A stretch of 64,000 nucleotides of DNA from Sediminispirochaeta smaragdinae DSM 11293 (GTDB taxonomy: Bacteria; Spirochaetota; Spirochaetia; DSM-16054; Sediminispirochaetaceae): contig NC_014364.1 of NCBI RefSeq assembly GCF_000143985.1, forward strand, positions 992,001-1,056,000, written 5' to 3'. The position numbers were made by a program, and so were the translations under genes. Below are positions 40,319 through 48,161 of this stretch, piece after piece. How positions within the stretch are numbered: position 1 is the first letter of the stretch; each line of letters opens with the position of its first letter. The notes under the pieces were generated by a model that searched no databases, had not been told where the DNA came from, and worked only from the letters and a program-made list of their open reading frames with translations.

Positions 40319-41566
40319 CTATCTTGCTGCTCTCGGGACCGTGACACTGCCGTCAAGCAGAAAGAGAATTGTGGCATCCCTGCCTTTTGTTTTAAGGGCC
40401 TCGTCAATGGCAGCTTGCAGATCGTGCTCCGGGATGATGAAAAAAGAGCTTAACAGTTCATCCGGAAGCTGGGTATAGGCATGGACCTCTCCCCGAAGAA
40501 ACACCTCCGCCATCTTTCCCGCTTTGTGATACCCAAGTTTGTACTCTTTTTGAATTGTTTTGAGTACCCCCTCGGGCGTATCAGAGGAAGAGAGAAGGCG
40601 TGCAAAGGCCTCCTCTCCGATTCCGTCACGGCAGCTTGCGACAAGGATCATCATCCCGCCGTCCTTCATAGCCAGTTTGCCGTTGTCGATTGCCTTCTGT
40701 GCCTGGTAGAGGTCTATATCCATTGGGTATTTGGCGACGCTTACCACGATATCCGCCCGACTGGGGATATCCGCCACAAAAATTTCATCGGCCTTGTCGA
40801 TGGCCTGATAAAAGGACGCATTAATATCGCCGGCGGTTACCGCATAGATGTTGTGGCTTTTGTCCAGAACCGTCATGATCGCAAAGATCTCTTTTTTTAC
40901 CACGGAGAGTGCATCGATCATGTCCTCGTGCACCGGGTTCCCTTCGAGATTGAGCGCCTTTGCTCCGGGGTGTAAGGCATGACGATGGTTCTGTTCGATG
41001 GTGTGGTAACTGGCTATTCCGGGAAGAAATCCCTTTCGTCCACCTGTATAGCCTGCGAAGTAGTGGGGTTCCACCGATCCTATAACGATAATGCTGTCGG
41101 CATCGACACCCATCTTGTTTACGTACATTTCGGTACCGGCCCTGCTGGTCCCGAGGTAGACCATCTCATCTTTTCGTGCATCATGGGCATGGATTTTGTT
41201 CCGGTAGCGTTCGAACAGTTCATCTCCGAATATCTGCCGATACTCCTCTTCCGTGGGGCCTCTATGGACTCCCGTTGCAATGATGAAGGAAGGATCAACC
41301 TTCGCCAGTGCCGGGGCGATGGCGGAGAGAACCGCACGTGTGGGGGTCGGGCGAGTCTGATCGTTGACAATGACCAGTAAGTTCTTCGCTCCGGCTATAA
41401 AGGCTTCGAATGGCTTGCTCTCCACAGGGGAGGCAATGGCTGCATTCACGATACTTGCAGTATCCCCCTTGGCCCGAAGGTCATTCGGTTCGACTACTGC
41501 AAGGACATTTTTATCCGGAACAGTGACGGAAATGGTATCCTTCAAATAGGGAAGTGCTACTTCCAT
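40319..41566 (-). CDS. larA: LarA-like nickel-pincer racemase/epimerase (DUF2088)
   Basis: 415 residues from ATG 41566; a longer reading frame upstream lies within pgk and is rejected. The start overlaps the last ten bases of pgk. Residues matching LarA active-site positions are visible: His101, His168 in Glu-Pro-His, Lys178 in Gly-Gly-Arg-Lys, and His194. The Asp-Gln-Thr-Arg-Pro-Thr motif lies at 69-74. LarA interconverts D- and L-lactate with a nickel-pincer nucleotide cofactor made by LarB/C/E, none of which is in this window. Paralogs act on other 2-hydroxy acids, so the substrate may be lactate, malate or another acid. Confidence 0.85.
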   Translation of the reverse strand: MEVALPYLKDTISVTVPDKNVLAVVEPNDLRAKGDTASIVNAAIASPVESKPFEAFIAGAKNLLVIVNDQTRPTPTRAVLSAIAPALAKVDPSFIIATGVHRGPTEEEYRQIFGDELFERYRNKIHAHDARKDEMVYLGTSRAGTEMYVNKMGVDADSIIVIGSVEPHYFAGYTGGRKGFLPGIASYHTIEQNHRHALHPGAKALNLEGNPVHEDMIDALSVVKKEIFAIMTVLDKSHNIYAVTAGDINASFYQAIDKADEIFVADIPSRADIVVSVAKYPMDIDLYQAQKAIDNGKLAMKDGGMMILVASCRDGIGEEAFARLLSSSDTPEGVLKTIQKEYKLGYHKAGKMAEVFLRGEVHAYTQLPDELLSSFFIIPEHDLQAAIDEALKTKGRDATILFLLDGSVTVPRAAR

Positions 41567-42816
41567 TTCTTCCCGGCCTTTTCCATGGCGGCAATGAGCG
41601 GCAACTTTTTGCCTGAAAGGAAGCGAACCATTGCTCCGCCGGCGGTGCAAACATAACTGTAATCGCTCATATTGGTAAAGCGGGCCGCAGCGTTTACGCT
41701 GTCTCCACCCCCCACTACCGTGTAGCCGGGTGCCGATGCTATTGCCTGCCAAACCCTTTGGGTCCCTTTTGCAAATTTATCATCTTCGAATACCCCGGCA
41801 GGGCCGTTGACGAAGACAGTGCCTGCCGCTTTAATTTCCGCCTCAAAGCGCTCTATCGTTTTTGTTCCAATGTCGAGGAACAGTGCTTCTTTCGGTAACG
41901 CTTCGATGCTTAGCTCCTGCCTTTTGCCGTTTTCTTCGTAGGCAAGGTCGTCGGGGGCGATGATTCTTCCCGGATACTCTTTCAAATATTTGGCCGCAGG
42001 CTCGATGAAAACATCCAGACCCTTGTCTGCAAGGAATTTGTCGGTGGCTTTTCCAAGCCTTCTGCCGGAAGCGATGAGCATCACCTCACCGGTAACACCA
42101 CAGGCAAGGATTTTATCTGCTGTACCCGATGAAAGAACCTGTTCCATCATCCCGAAGGCGTCTGATATCTTTGCTCCGCCGAGAACGAAGACCGAAGGAT
42201 GTTCGGGACTTTTCATTACCTTGGTCAGCGCGGAGACCTCTTTAAAGAAAAGCGGTCCTGCGGCGGAAGGAAGAAGCTCCTGAAAGGCAACCATGCTTGG
42301 GGCGTTTCTGTGTGCTGCAGCAAAAGCGTCGTTAATATAGAGGTCGAATAAGGGGACAAGAGAGCGAACCAAATAGGTATCCAGCATCTCCTCTGCCTTC
42401 AGTTTTACCGCATTCTCAAAGGTTGATATCTCTTCGCAGAGGTAGCGTAGGTTGCCGAGGAGGATGGCCTCGCCTTCGGCAAGTTCCTTTACCTTCTTCT
42501 GGGCCGCCGGGCCGCAGACATCATCGATATAGCCGACTGGCCGTCCGAGACCGTCACTCAGCTTTTGAGCATGTTCTTCCAGTGGGATCAGGTTTTGATA
42601 ATCGAGGGTATCACCCTGGTGCGCGATCATTGCGAGTTTTGCCCCATGATCAAGGAGCCAGGAAATGGTCGGCAGACTTTTCTGTATGCGGTTTTCGTTT
42701 ACGATTCTCTTTGTTTTCGGATCGATGGGGCTGTTGATATCCACGCGTAAAAGCACCCGTTTGCCTTTGACGTCGAATGCCTCCATCGGCTTAAATCCAA
42801 GACTTACTTCAGCCAT
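41557..42816 (-). CDS. pgk: Phosphoglycerate kinase, archaeal-like
   Basis: 419 residues. It transfers phosphate between 1,3-bisphosphoglycerate and ADP. The N-terminal pattern Arg-Val-Asp-Ile-Asn-Ser-Pro-Ile (residues 24-31) replaces the usual bacterial Arg-Val-Asp-Xaa-Asn-Val-Pro and, together with the Ala-His-Gln-Gly region, resembles archaeal PGK. The C-terminal nucleotide loop Val-Val-Gly-Gly-Gly-Asp-Ser is present. It follows the type II GAPDH gene by 76 bases and overlaps larA. A pair of archaeal-type enzymes for consecutive steps suggests joint transfer. Confidence 0.92.
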   Translation of the reverse strand: MAEVSLGFKPMEAFDVKGKRVLLRVDINSPIDPKTKRIVNENRIQKSLPTISWLLDHGAKLAMIAHQGDTLDYQNLIPLEEHAQKLSDGLGRPVGYIDDVCGPAAQKKVKELAEGEAILLGNLRYLCEEISTFENAVKLKAEEMLDTYLVRSLVPLFDLYINDAFAAAHRNAPSMVAFQELLPSAAGPLFFKEVSALTKVMKSPEHPSVFVLGGAKISDAFGMMEQVLSSGTADKILACGVTGEVMLIASGRRLGKATDKFLADKGLDVFIEPAAKYLKEYPGRIIAPDDLAYEENGKRQELSIEALPKEALFLDIGTKTIERFEAEIKAAGTVFVNGPAGVFEDDKFAKGTQRVWQAIASAPGYTVVGGGDSVNAAARFTNMSDYSYVCTAGGAMVRFLSGKKLPLIAAMEKAGKKWK

Positions 42817-42892
42817 GGTACGACTCCTAAAATGGGGCCCTGCCGGGCCCCTTCATGTAAAACGGTACGGCAAAAAAGCCGATCCTCTCCCT

Positions 42893-43915
42893 TTAACCCC
42901 TGGCCTTCATTCCGAGATATTCGTTGGTCTTTGCTACACCTTCGTCCCGGCTTGTCTGCATCTTCAACGCGGCACGGATTGCATCCATATTTTCGGGGAT
43001 AACAACCGCTTCCTGAGGAATGTTGATGGCGAACATAATATCGTCACCGCTGTTTACAATAGTCTCTTCCCACACAGCAATCTCGTACATATCACCGCGG
43101 GGATGGCCCAAGTCCCTGGCGTATTTAAAGAGGCTTGCATTTCCAAGGAAGCCATCCGCCAGACGTACCACACGGATACGGGGATGTGCCTTGAAGATTT
43201 CGAGGAGCTCCTCTTTGTGCATCTTCTTCTTGGTAGTTACCACGGGGGTGATGATATGTCCGTGGGTCACCGGGGTATGGATGAGAATTCCTGTTGCATC
43301 GACATGGGGCATGATGGTCATAAGGTCGAGGGCCTGATGGTTCGGCGCTTCTGCTACCTGCAGGGCATTTGTCAATCCCCTATGATAGTCACCTGGGTCC
43401 GCAACCCTTCGGATGATGGTAATGGCCGTTTTAACAACACCGACGGCCCTGTCGATGGCGTCGATGGCCCTGATGAGCCCTGTTGTGTTGCAGCTGGTGA
43501 GCTTGAGGTAGTCAGCCCCAATACCCTTTTCGTAGTTCGCATAGCCGTGGAAAAAGACATCTGCAACATTGTTTTTTTCTCCACCCTGGAATACCGCCTT
43601 GGTGTTGTATTTTTGGTAGATCTCTTTGTTCTTTGCTCCGACACCGGCATTGGTGGCATCCAGCATGATATCCACTTCCTGGACAAGTTCTTCGAGGGTT
43701 CCGCTAACCGGAATTCCCACATCATCCAGAAGGTTTCTCTTTTCCGGTACCGCCGTAAAAAGTTTATAGGGCATTCCTTTTTCCGCAAGGGCCCTAACGG
43801 GAAGGGTGGGGGCAACGTCGGCGACCCCGACCAGCTCCATATCTTTCTGCCGTGCAACTCCGTCGGCCAATCTCTGGCCAATAACTCCGTATCCGGCTAC
43901 TCCAACCTTAACCAT
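42893..43915 (-). CDS. Type II (archaeal-type) glyceraldehyde-3-phosphate dehydrogenase
   Basis: 340 residues from ATG 43915, which has AGGAGG seven bases upstream; eight extra codons to 43939 lack support. The N-terminal Rossmann motif Gly-Val-Ala-Gly-Tyr-Gly-Val-Ile-Gly-Gln-Arg and the catalytic Ser-Cys-Asn-Thr-Thr-Gly-Leu (Cys142) are those of the archaeal class, not of bacterial GapA (Ser-Cys-Thr-Thr-Asn). It oxidises glyceraldehyde 3-phosphate with NAD(P). First gene of the operon, behind a near-consensus promoter. Confidence 0.93.
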   Translation of the reverse strand: MVKVGVAGYGVIGQRLADGVARQKDMELVGVADVAPTLPVRALAEKGMPYKLFTAVPEKRNLLDDVGIPVSGTLEELVQEVDIMLDATNAGVGAKNKEIYQKYNTKAVFQGGEKNNVADVFFHGYANYEKGIGADYLKLTSCNTTGLIRAIDAIDRAVGVVKTAITIIRRVADPGDYHRGLTNALQVAEAPNHQALDLMTIMPHVDATGILIHTPVTHGHIITPVVTTKKKMHKEELLEIFKAHPRIRVVRLADGFLGNASLFKYARDLGHPRGDMYEIAVWEETIVNSGDDIMFAINIPQEAVVIPENMDAIRAALKMQTSRDEGVAKTNEYLGMKARG

Positions 43916-43960
43916 GTGTAATCCTCCTATTAATCTCAATAATTTGCCTGTTTGTCTGAT

Positions 43961-43989
43961 ATTATAACTTTATTTTTCGTAGATGGCAA
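43961..43989 (-). promoter_or_regulatory. Promoter of the GAPDH-II operon
   Basis: On the minus strand TTGCCA (43989-43984), a 17-base spacer and a perfect TATAAT (43966-43961). About 45 bases separate the -10 box from the start codon. Confidence 0.8.
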
Positions 43990-44065
43990 CTCATTTCGCC
44001 TGACCATGGGGAATTCTCGCGCTGCCGCTGCCAGTCTCCGGCTCAGGGCAGTTGTAAGGGGACCC

Positions 44066-44085
44066 TACTGTTCGGAATCCTGGTG
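44066..44085 (-). repeat. Dispersed intergenic repeat, copy 2
   Basis: Left end of the 149 bp element; its reverse complement differs from CACCAGGATTCGGAACAGTA at one position. Confidence 0.75.
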
Positions 44086-44194
44086 GTATGCATGCCCTTT
44101 TGCCGGTAAAATCCTTGCTTTTATGTCGGTGCTTACTTTTTTCGATCGTTCGACTTTCAATTGACTGCGGGAAAAAGAATTGTGTCGCTTTCAT

Positions 44195-44214
44195 CACCAG
44201 GATTCGGAACAGTA
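44195..44214 (+). repeat. Dispersed intergenic repeat, copy 3
   Basis: CACCAGGATTCGGAACAGTA, identical over 20 bases to the copy at 57763-57782 and inverted relative to copy 2. Confidence 0.8.
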
Positions 44215-44338
44215 ATTTAATTTTATCGATTGGCCTTCTCCTCCTGAGCTTCCGTACCTGGCTCGTTGTGCATGTTTAATGCGAAAACACGATACGAAGT
44301 GACTGAGAAAAAGGGATGAAAAATTTCAATAGTTTTTC

Positions 44339-44367
44339 TTGTCAATTAAATATTCATGTTGTATACT
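44339..44367 (+). promoter_or_regulatory. Promoter of the permease/lyase operon
   Basis: TTGTCA (44339-44344), 17-base spacer, TATACT (44362-44367). The -10 box lies inside the GTATAC-type operator, so repressor binding would exclude polymerase. The transcript would have a leader of about 455 bases. Confidence 0.75.
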
Positions 44368-44370
44368 ACA
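44357..44370. promoter_or_regulatory. GTATAC operator of the permease operon
   Basis: TGTTGTATACTACA, an imperfect dyad centred on GTATAC. Near-identical sites overlap the -10 boxes of the gntR gene and the dehydrogenase operon. FCD-family GntR repressors commonly bind GTATAC-centred dyads. Confidence 0.7.
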
Positions 44371-44509
44371 CGAAGCCAATGGGGATACAAAAGGTCTTAA
44401 AGACTTGATTTGACTTCATAAGTTCTTGAGGAACTCCGGCCGTATGAGGATCACAGGATAATTAACAGGCAATCCCGTGAGTCGTTTTTCAATAAATAAG
44501 GAGGAAATT

Positions 44510-44620
44510 ATGTCAAGTTCTACGAGCCTGAGTGAGATCCTTGCGGAAAGGGGAGGCGGCAATCACTTGCGCTATGCGTGCATGACTATCGCGCAAATCG
44601 GGCAGCCCCGGACTATTTGA
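44510..44620 (+). CDS. 36-residue leader reading frame
   Basis: ATG 44510 is preceded by AAGGAGG at optimal distance and runs 36 codons to TGA 44618. The product (beginning Met-Ser-Ser-Ser-Thr-Ser-Leu-Ser-Glu-Ile) resembles no family I know. A perfect 20 bp palindrome starts nine bases after the stop. It could be a regulatory leader peptide or the intact start of a decayed gene. Confidence 0.35.
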   Translation: MSSSTSLSEILAERGGGNHLRYACMTIAQIGQPRTI

Positions 44621-44629
44621 CGATTTCTG

Positions 44630-44649
44630 CGGGATGAGCGCTCATCCCG
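44630..44649. promoter_or_regulatory. Perfect 20 bp palindrome in the permease leader
   Basis: CGGGATGAGC followed by its exact reverse complement GCTCATCCCG. As RNA it would form a tight hairpin; as DNA it could be an operator. No U-run follows, so simple termination is unlikely. Confidence 0.5.
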
Positions 44650-44781
44650 GTTGAGCGAAATGCTTCACCGCCAGGCATTAACATGAAAGGATAATTTCCT
44701 GAAGTGTATAGGCGGGGGATAGACGGCCTATGCGGCGTCCTAAATGCGCCCATACCGGACACGAGCCCTAAGGAGGGTACC

Positions 44782-44838
44782 ATGTTCGGTAATCAGATAA
44801 ATCAGAAGAAAGGCAGAGACGAAAAACTATGGACATGA
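44782..44838 (+). CDS. 18-residue leader peptide overlapping the permease start
   Basis: ATG 44782 follows AAGGAGGG. Eighteen codons end at TGA 44836-44838, ten bases inside the permease gene (ATG 44829) in another frame. The permease ATG itself has no good ribosome site, so ribosomes ending on this peptide may reinitiate there. This is a plausible coupling device, not a proven gene. Confidence 0.4.
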   Translation: MFGNQINQKKGRDEKLWT

Positions 44839-46142
44839 TAGTGATTTTATTGGGCCTTGCGATGTTGCTTGTGCTCACGCTTAAAAAGGTTCCGGTTGTG
44901 TATGCAGCCGCGGTTAGCGTTATTTTTATCGCGGTATTCAGTGGATTGCCCGTCGTTAAAACCGTCACGGGTGATTATATGGCAGGCTTTGCTGGCTTCG
45001 TTAAGGCCGCATGGCTCATGTTGCTGTTGGGAGCGCTCCTCTCAACGCTCATGGATGTTACGGGCGCTGCCAGCTCGATAGCGGCGTTTATCCTTAATAA
45101 ATTCGGCGTCAAGCGCGCTATTCCGGCTATCGTCATCGCCGGTGGTCTGCTTACGTTCGGTGGTGTTTCCTCGTTCGTTTCGTGCTTCGCTTTGTATCCC
45201 ATAACGTTGGCAGTTTTCAGGAAGGCGAACCTGCCGCGGTACCTGATTCCCGCCACGATAGGTGCGGGAATTTTTACCTGGGTGACCATGCTTCCCGGTA
45301 ACCCCCAGATCCAGAACATTATTCCTTCCAGTTATTTGCCCACGAACGCCATGGCAGCTCCTGTTATCGGTACGGTATGCGGTTTATTCACGCTGGTCTT
45401 GATTATCGTGTACCTAACCATCGAAGCGAATCGCGCGAACAAAAAAGGCCTCGGATTTGAGATAGACGAAGAAACGAAAAATGTGCTGATGAAAGCCGAT
45501 GAAATGGAAAAAAGCGGAAAATTGCCGAACGTTATTCTCTCAATTCTCCCGATCATTGCTATCGCTGTGGTGCTGAATGTCTTTCACATGGATATCTCTG
45601 TTGCGTTATTGTCGGGCATCGTGCTGTGCGTCATCCTGTTTTTCAAGAATATCACCGGGGTCAGAAAGATACTTAACGTTTCAGTGGATAGCGCGGCACG
45701 GACGATCATAAACGCCTCGGCCATAGTCGCCATAGGGGCTGTTATAAAGGTCGCTCCCGGCTTTAATAAAATTGTTGACCTCATCCTCAATTTCAGTCAT
45801 TCGGGTGGAAACCCGCTCATTATCTTCGGTGGAGCAACCACACTTCTGTGCGGTTTGAACGCATCCGGTATGGGCGGCCTGTCGACGACCCTGTCGGTTT
45901 TAGCTGAACCCTTCATGGCTATGGGCGTTAACCCGGATATTATGCACCGAATCGGTGTTATTGCTTCCGTCGGCCTGGATAGCTTGCCGCATAGTGGAGG
46001 AATCGTCGCGGTGCTCGCGATTTCCGGCGTTTCATACAAGGACGGATATAAGCACCTATTCATAACCACGGTCGTCATTACGTTGCTCACGCTCGTATTG
46101 GCGTTGATCATGGGAAATATTATGTATCCCATCGCAGGGTAG
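44829..46142 (+). CDS. GntP-family permease
   Basis: 437 residues with 12-13 hydrophobic segments, of the GntP (gluconate/H+ symporter) family of the ion transporter superfamily. Features include the early Met-Leu-Leu-Leu-Gly-Ala-Leu-Leu region, Gly-Gly-Val-Ser-Ser-Phe-Val and a C-terminal Asp-Ser-Leu-Pro-His-Ser-Gly-Gly loop typical of the group. Members import gluconate, 2-keto-gluconate-like acids, glycerate, hydroxybutyrate or threonate/erythronate. It is first in a two-gene operon with a lyase-superfamily protein and under the GTATAC operator. The imported acid is probably the inducer or substrate of the cluster. Confidence 0.85.
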   Translation: MDMIVILLGLAMLLVLTLKKVPVVYAAAVSVIFIAVFSGLPVVKTVTGDYMAGFAGFVKAAWLMLLLGALLSTLMDVTGAASSIAAFILNKFGVKRAIPAIVIAGGLLTFGGVSSFVSCFALYPITLAVFRKANLPRYLIPATIGAGIFTWVTMLPGNPQIQNIIPSSYLPTNAMAAPVIGTVCGLFTLVLIIVYLTIEANRANKKGLGFEIDEETKNVLMKADEMEKSGKLPNVILSILPIIAIAVVLNVFHMDISVALLSGIVLCVILFFKNITGVRKILNVSVDSAARTIINASAIVAIGAVIKVAPGFNKIVDLILNFSHSGGNPLIIFGGATTLLCGLNASGMGGLSTTLSVLAEPFMAMGVNPDIMHRIGVIASVGLDSLPHSGGIVAVLAISGVSYKDGYKHLFITTVVITLLTLVLALIMGNIMYPIAG

Positions 46143-46182
46143 GTGTTCGTTTCTGAAGCACATTCATGTTAAGGAGAAAACA

Positions 46183-47148
46183 ATGGGTAAATACGAAAAA
46201 CAACCGGTAAAGTCGTTCAAGGATTTAGTGGTGAACGAGCAGATTTTTGCGCCGTGTGTATGGGATTGCCGTTCAGCAAGGGCTGCTGAGTTGTCCGGAT
46301 TTAAGGCCCTCATGTTGAGTGGCGGACAGCTGGCAGAAAGCGTGGCAGGACTCCCGGATATCGGTCTGATCACCGCCGACGATGTAGTTCAGTCGACCGA
46401 ACGTATCTGCAACTATTCTTCGCTTCCGCTTATCGTGGACGCGGACGACGGATTTGGCGATACCCCGCTGACGACCTACCGCCTTATCAAGCGCCTAATC
46501 AACGCTGGAGCTAAGGGCTGCACCCTCGATGATACCACGGGAATAAGGGGATGGAATCGTTGGGGCTTTGCCATGATGAACGGCTATAAAGATGGCGACA
46601 TCAAACATGAAGTCGTTTCGAAGGAGAAGTGGTTAGCAAAGATCGCCGCAAGCCTCGAAGCTGCGAAGGAAGCGGATTTCCTTGTGATCGCACGAACGGA
46701 ATGCAAGTTGCAATATGGACTTGATGAGGCGATCAGCCGGTGCAAGGCCGCAGAAGCCATGGCCGAGGAAATGGGTGTCGATATCATGACACTCATCATC
46801 GGCCTTAAGACTATCGAAGAAGCCAAAGTGGTGAATGAAGAAGTCAAGGGCTGGAAGATGTGGCCCGATGTCATGAGCAAAAACGGGAAGCCCGATGTGG
46901 ATCTCAGGGATGTGGAGCCTTACGGTTTTAACTTCGTTACCTGTCATTTCCTGGAAAAGGCCTCGATGTTCGGTATGTACGATTATGGAAAGCACGTGGT
47001 TGTGGACCGAAACACCGTCTATGCGGATGACCACGACATGGGCGGAATGCCTGCAGAAGACATGCCGAAATGGGTGGATATGGGGCTCAACTATTGGATC
47101 GGAATTGAGGAAGAATTTAACGATACGGCCAAAAAATTCACCAACTAA
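46183..47148 (+). CDS. PEP mutase / isocitrate lyase superfamily protein
   Basis: 321 residues, a TIM-barrel of the phosphoenolpyruvate mutase/isocitrate lyase superfamily. Metal-binding positions are seen as Asp86, Asp88 and Asp89 and Asp116/Asp117, plus Ile-Ala-Arg-Thr (169-172). The Lys-Arg/Lys-Cys-Gly-His loop used by isocitrate and methylisocitrate lyases is replaced by a tryptophan-containing segment (Gly-Trp-Asn-Arg-Trp-Gly, 123-128), so the usual catalytic cysteine is missing. AAGGAG precedes the ATG. It probably cleaves or hydrolyses an unusual 2-hydroxy or 2-oxo acid delivered by the adjacent permease. Confidence 0.82.
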   Translation: MGKYEKQPVKSFKDLVVNEQIFAPCVWDCRSARAAELSGFKALMLSGGQLAESVAGLPDIGLITADDVVQSTERICNYSSLPLIVDADDGFGDTPLTTYRLIKRLINAGAKGCTLDDTTGIRGWNRWGFAMMNGYKDGDIKHEVVSKEKWLAKIAASLEAAKEADFLVIARTECKLQYGLDEAISRCKAAEAMAEEMGVDIMTLIIGLKTIEEAKVVNEEVKGWKMWPDVMSKNGKPDVDLRDVEPYGFNFVTCHFLEKASMFGMYDYGKHVVVDRNTVYADDHDMGGMPAEDMPKWVDMGLNYWIGIEEEFNDTAKKFTN

Positions 47149-47412
47149 TTGATGATCCTCAATAGGAAGTCATAACGCGCTTGGAAACCGGACTGACCCA
47201 CAATGTAAACCGTTTCGGTTGGGTGGGAAAACGGCCGCTAACGGGATTGAACCATTTCCGAGCGCGGTAAACTTGGGTCTTGAGCTTCAAGGCCGGAAAG
47301 GATCGCAGTACATTAGGAGACAATGGAATACCTGAGCTTTTATGTTGATATATTGATGACGCATGTTGTATACTTTCCTCACTCGTAGTCTGGAGTCGAG
47401 AGGAGGCTGTAA
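47149..47412. other. Intergenic region before gntR
   Basis: 264 bp. It holds several small inverted repeats but no clear terminator for the lyase gene. The right part carries the gntR promoter and operator. Confidence 0.4.
47345..47377 (+). promoter_or_regulatory. gntR promoter with overlapping GTATAC operator
   Basis: TTGATA (47345-47350), 18-base spacer, TATACT (47369-47374). The operator TGTTGTATACTTTC (47364-47377) covers the -10, which suggests autoregulation. Confidence 0.65.
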
Positions 47413-48093
47413 ATGGAAAATCGAGACCTAAAGACTGTTGCATACGAGATTTTGAGAAAAAAGCTCATCAATTGTGAATACGCCCCGGGGAGTATCCTCA
47501 ACGAGGCCCAAATTTGTAACGAACTAGGCCTGAGTAGGACGCCGATACGGGAGGCCTTGAATCGTATAGCGAACGAGGGGTTTGTGCGTATACTGCCCAA
47601 AAAGGGCATTTTTGTCACGGAGATATCGCTCAACGATGTTATGCAAATATTCCAGGCCAGGCTCGAAATCGAGCCGGTCGCGGTTAGGATGGCCGGAATG
47701 GCTCTCCCGGAGAAAGAACTTCTCAGTTTCAGAGAGGCGTTTTCAGGGGAAGATCCTGACGTTCAAGTCGGATACCGACTGGACACGGCCATGCATCTTT
47801 TCATTATCGAATACTGCGGTAATCGATTCATTATCGATATGATGAGGAAACTGTTCGACGAGAACACGCGAGTGATTATCTCGAGTAAGCAGAATCAGTG
47901 TAAGATCCATGATGCACGCCTGGAACATCTTGAGATCATAGACCTGCTTCTTTCTCGTGACATCGAAAAGGCCGCTCAGGCGATGGCAAGCCACATCGAA
48001 AGTTGTAAAAAGGCAGCCCTCGATTATTTTTATACCATGCAGCCTTTCTCCGTAAAACCGAGTGGTAATTACAAGAAGGATTTCTTCTCCTAA
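47413..48093 (+). CDS. GntR-family transcriptional regulator, FCD subfamily
   Basis: 226 residues. An N-terminal winged helix-turn-helix (about 8-72) has the pattern Gly-Leu-Ser-Arg-Thr-Pro-Ile-Arg-Glu-Ala-Leu-Asn-Arg. An all-helical FCD effector domain (about 80-210) carries the histidines/aspartate expected for a metal-assisted carboxylate ligand (Asp-Thr-Ala-Met-His, and a later His near the C-terminus). Such proteins repress sugar-acid catabolic genes and release DNA on binding the acid. The three GTATAC sites in the cluster, one at its own promoter, are the obvious targets. GGAGG lies upstream of the ATG. Confidence 0.9.
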   Translation: MENRDLKTVAYEILRKKLINCEYAPGSILNEAQICNELGLSRTPIREALNRIANEGFVRILPKKGIFVTEISLNDVMQIFQARLEIEPVAVRMAGMALPEKELLSFREAFSGEDPDVQVGYRLDTAMHLFIIEYCGNRFIIDMMRKLFDENTRVIISSKQNQCKIHDARLEHLEIIDLLLSRDIEKAAQAMASHIESCKKAALDYFYTMQPFSVKPSGNYKKDFFS

Positions 48094-48161
48094 TCCGGAA
48101 TATCGGTAAAGCACTATGCCGAGCGAACATTACGTGAAGGCTAGTGCTTTTTTATATTATC

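Larger units (their letters stand above)
44066..44214. mobile_element. MITE-like element with 20 bp inverted ends
   Basis: The ends 44066-44085 and 44195-44214 are inverted copies matching at 19 of 20 positions. The 109-base interior has no reading frame resembling a protein. Non-coding, short and IR-bounded, it fits a miniature inverted-repeat element, though no target duplication was identified. Confidence 0.5.
43990..44828. other. Long intergenic region ahead of the permease operon
   Basis: About 840 bp. It contains a 149 bp element with inverted ends (44066-44214), an unremarkable AT-rich stretch, a promoter with operator (44339-44370), then a ~460 base leader holding two short reading frames with strong ribosome sites and a perfect 20 bp palindrome. 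No larger gene is supported. Confidence 0.6.

Noticed and set aside
44618-44688. Read-through of the TGA at 44618 as a selenocysteine codon
   Set aside because: The extension is not protein-like, and the nearby palindrome is not placed or shaped like a known SECIS element.
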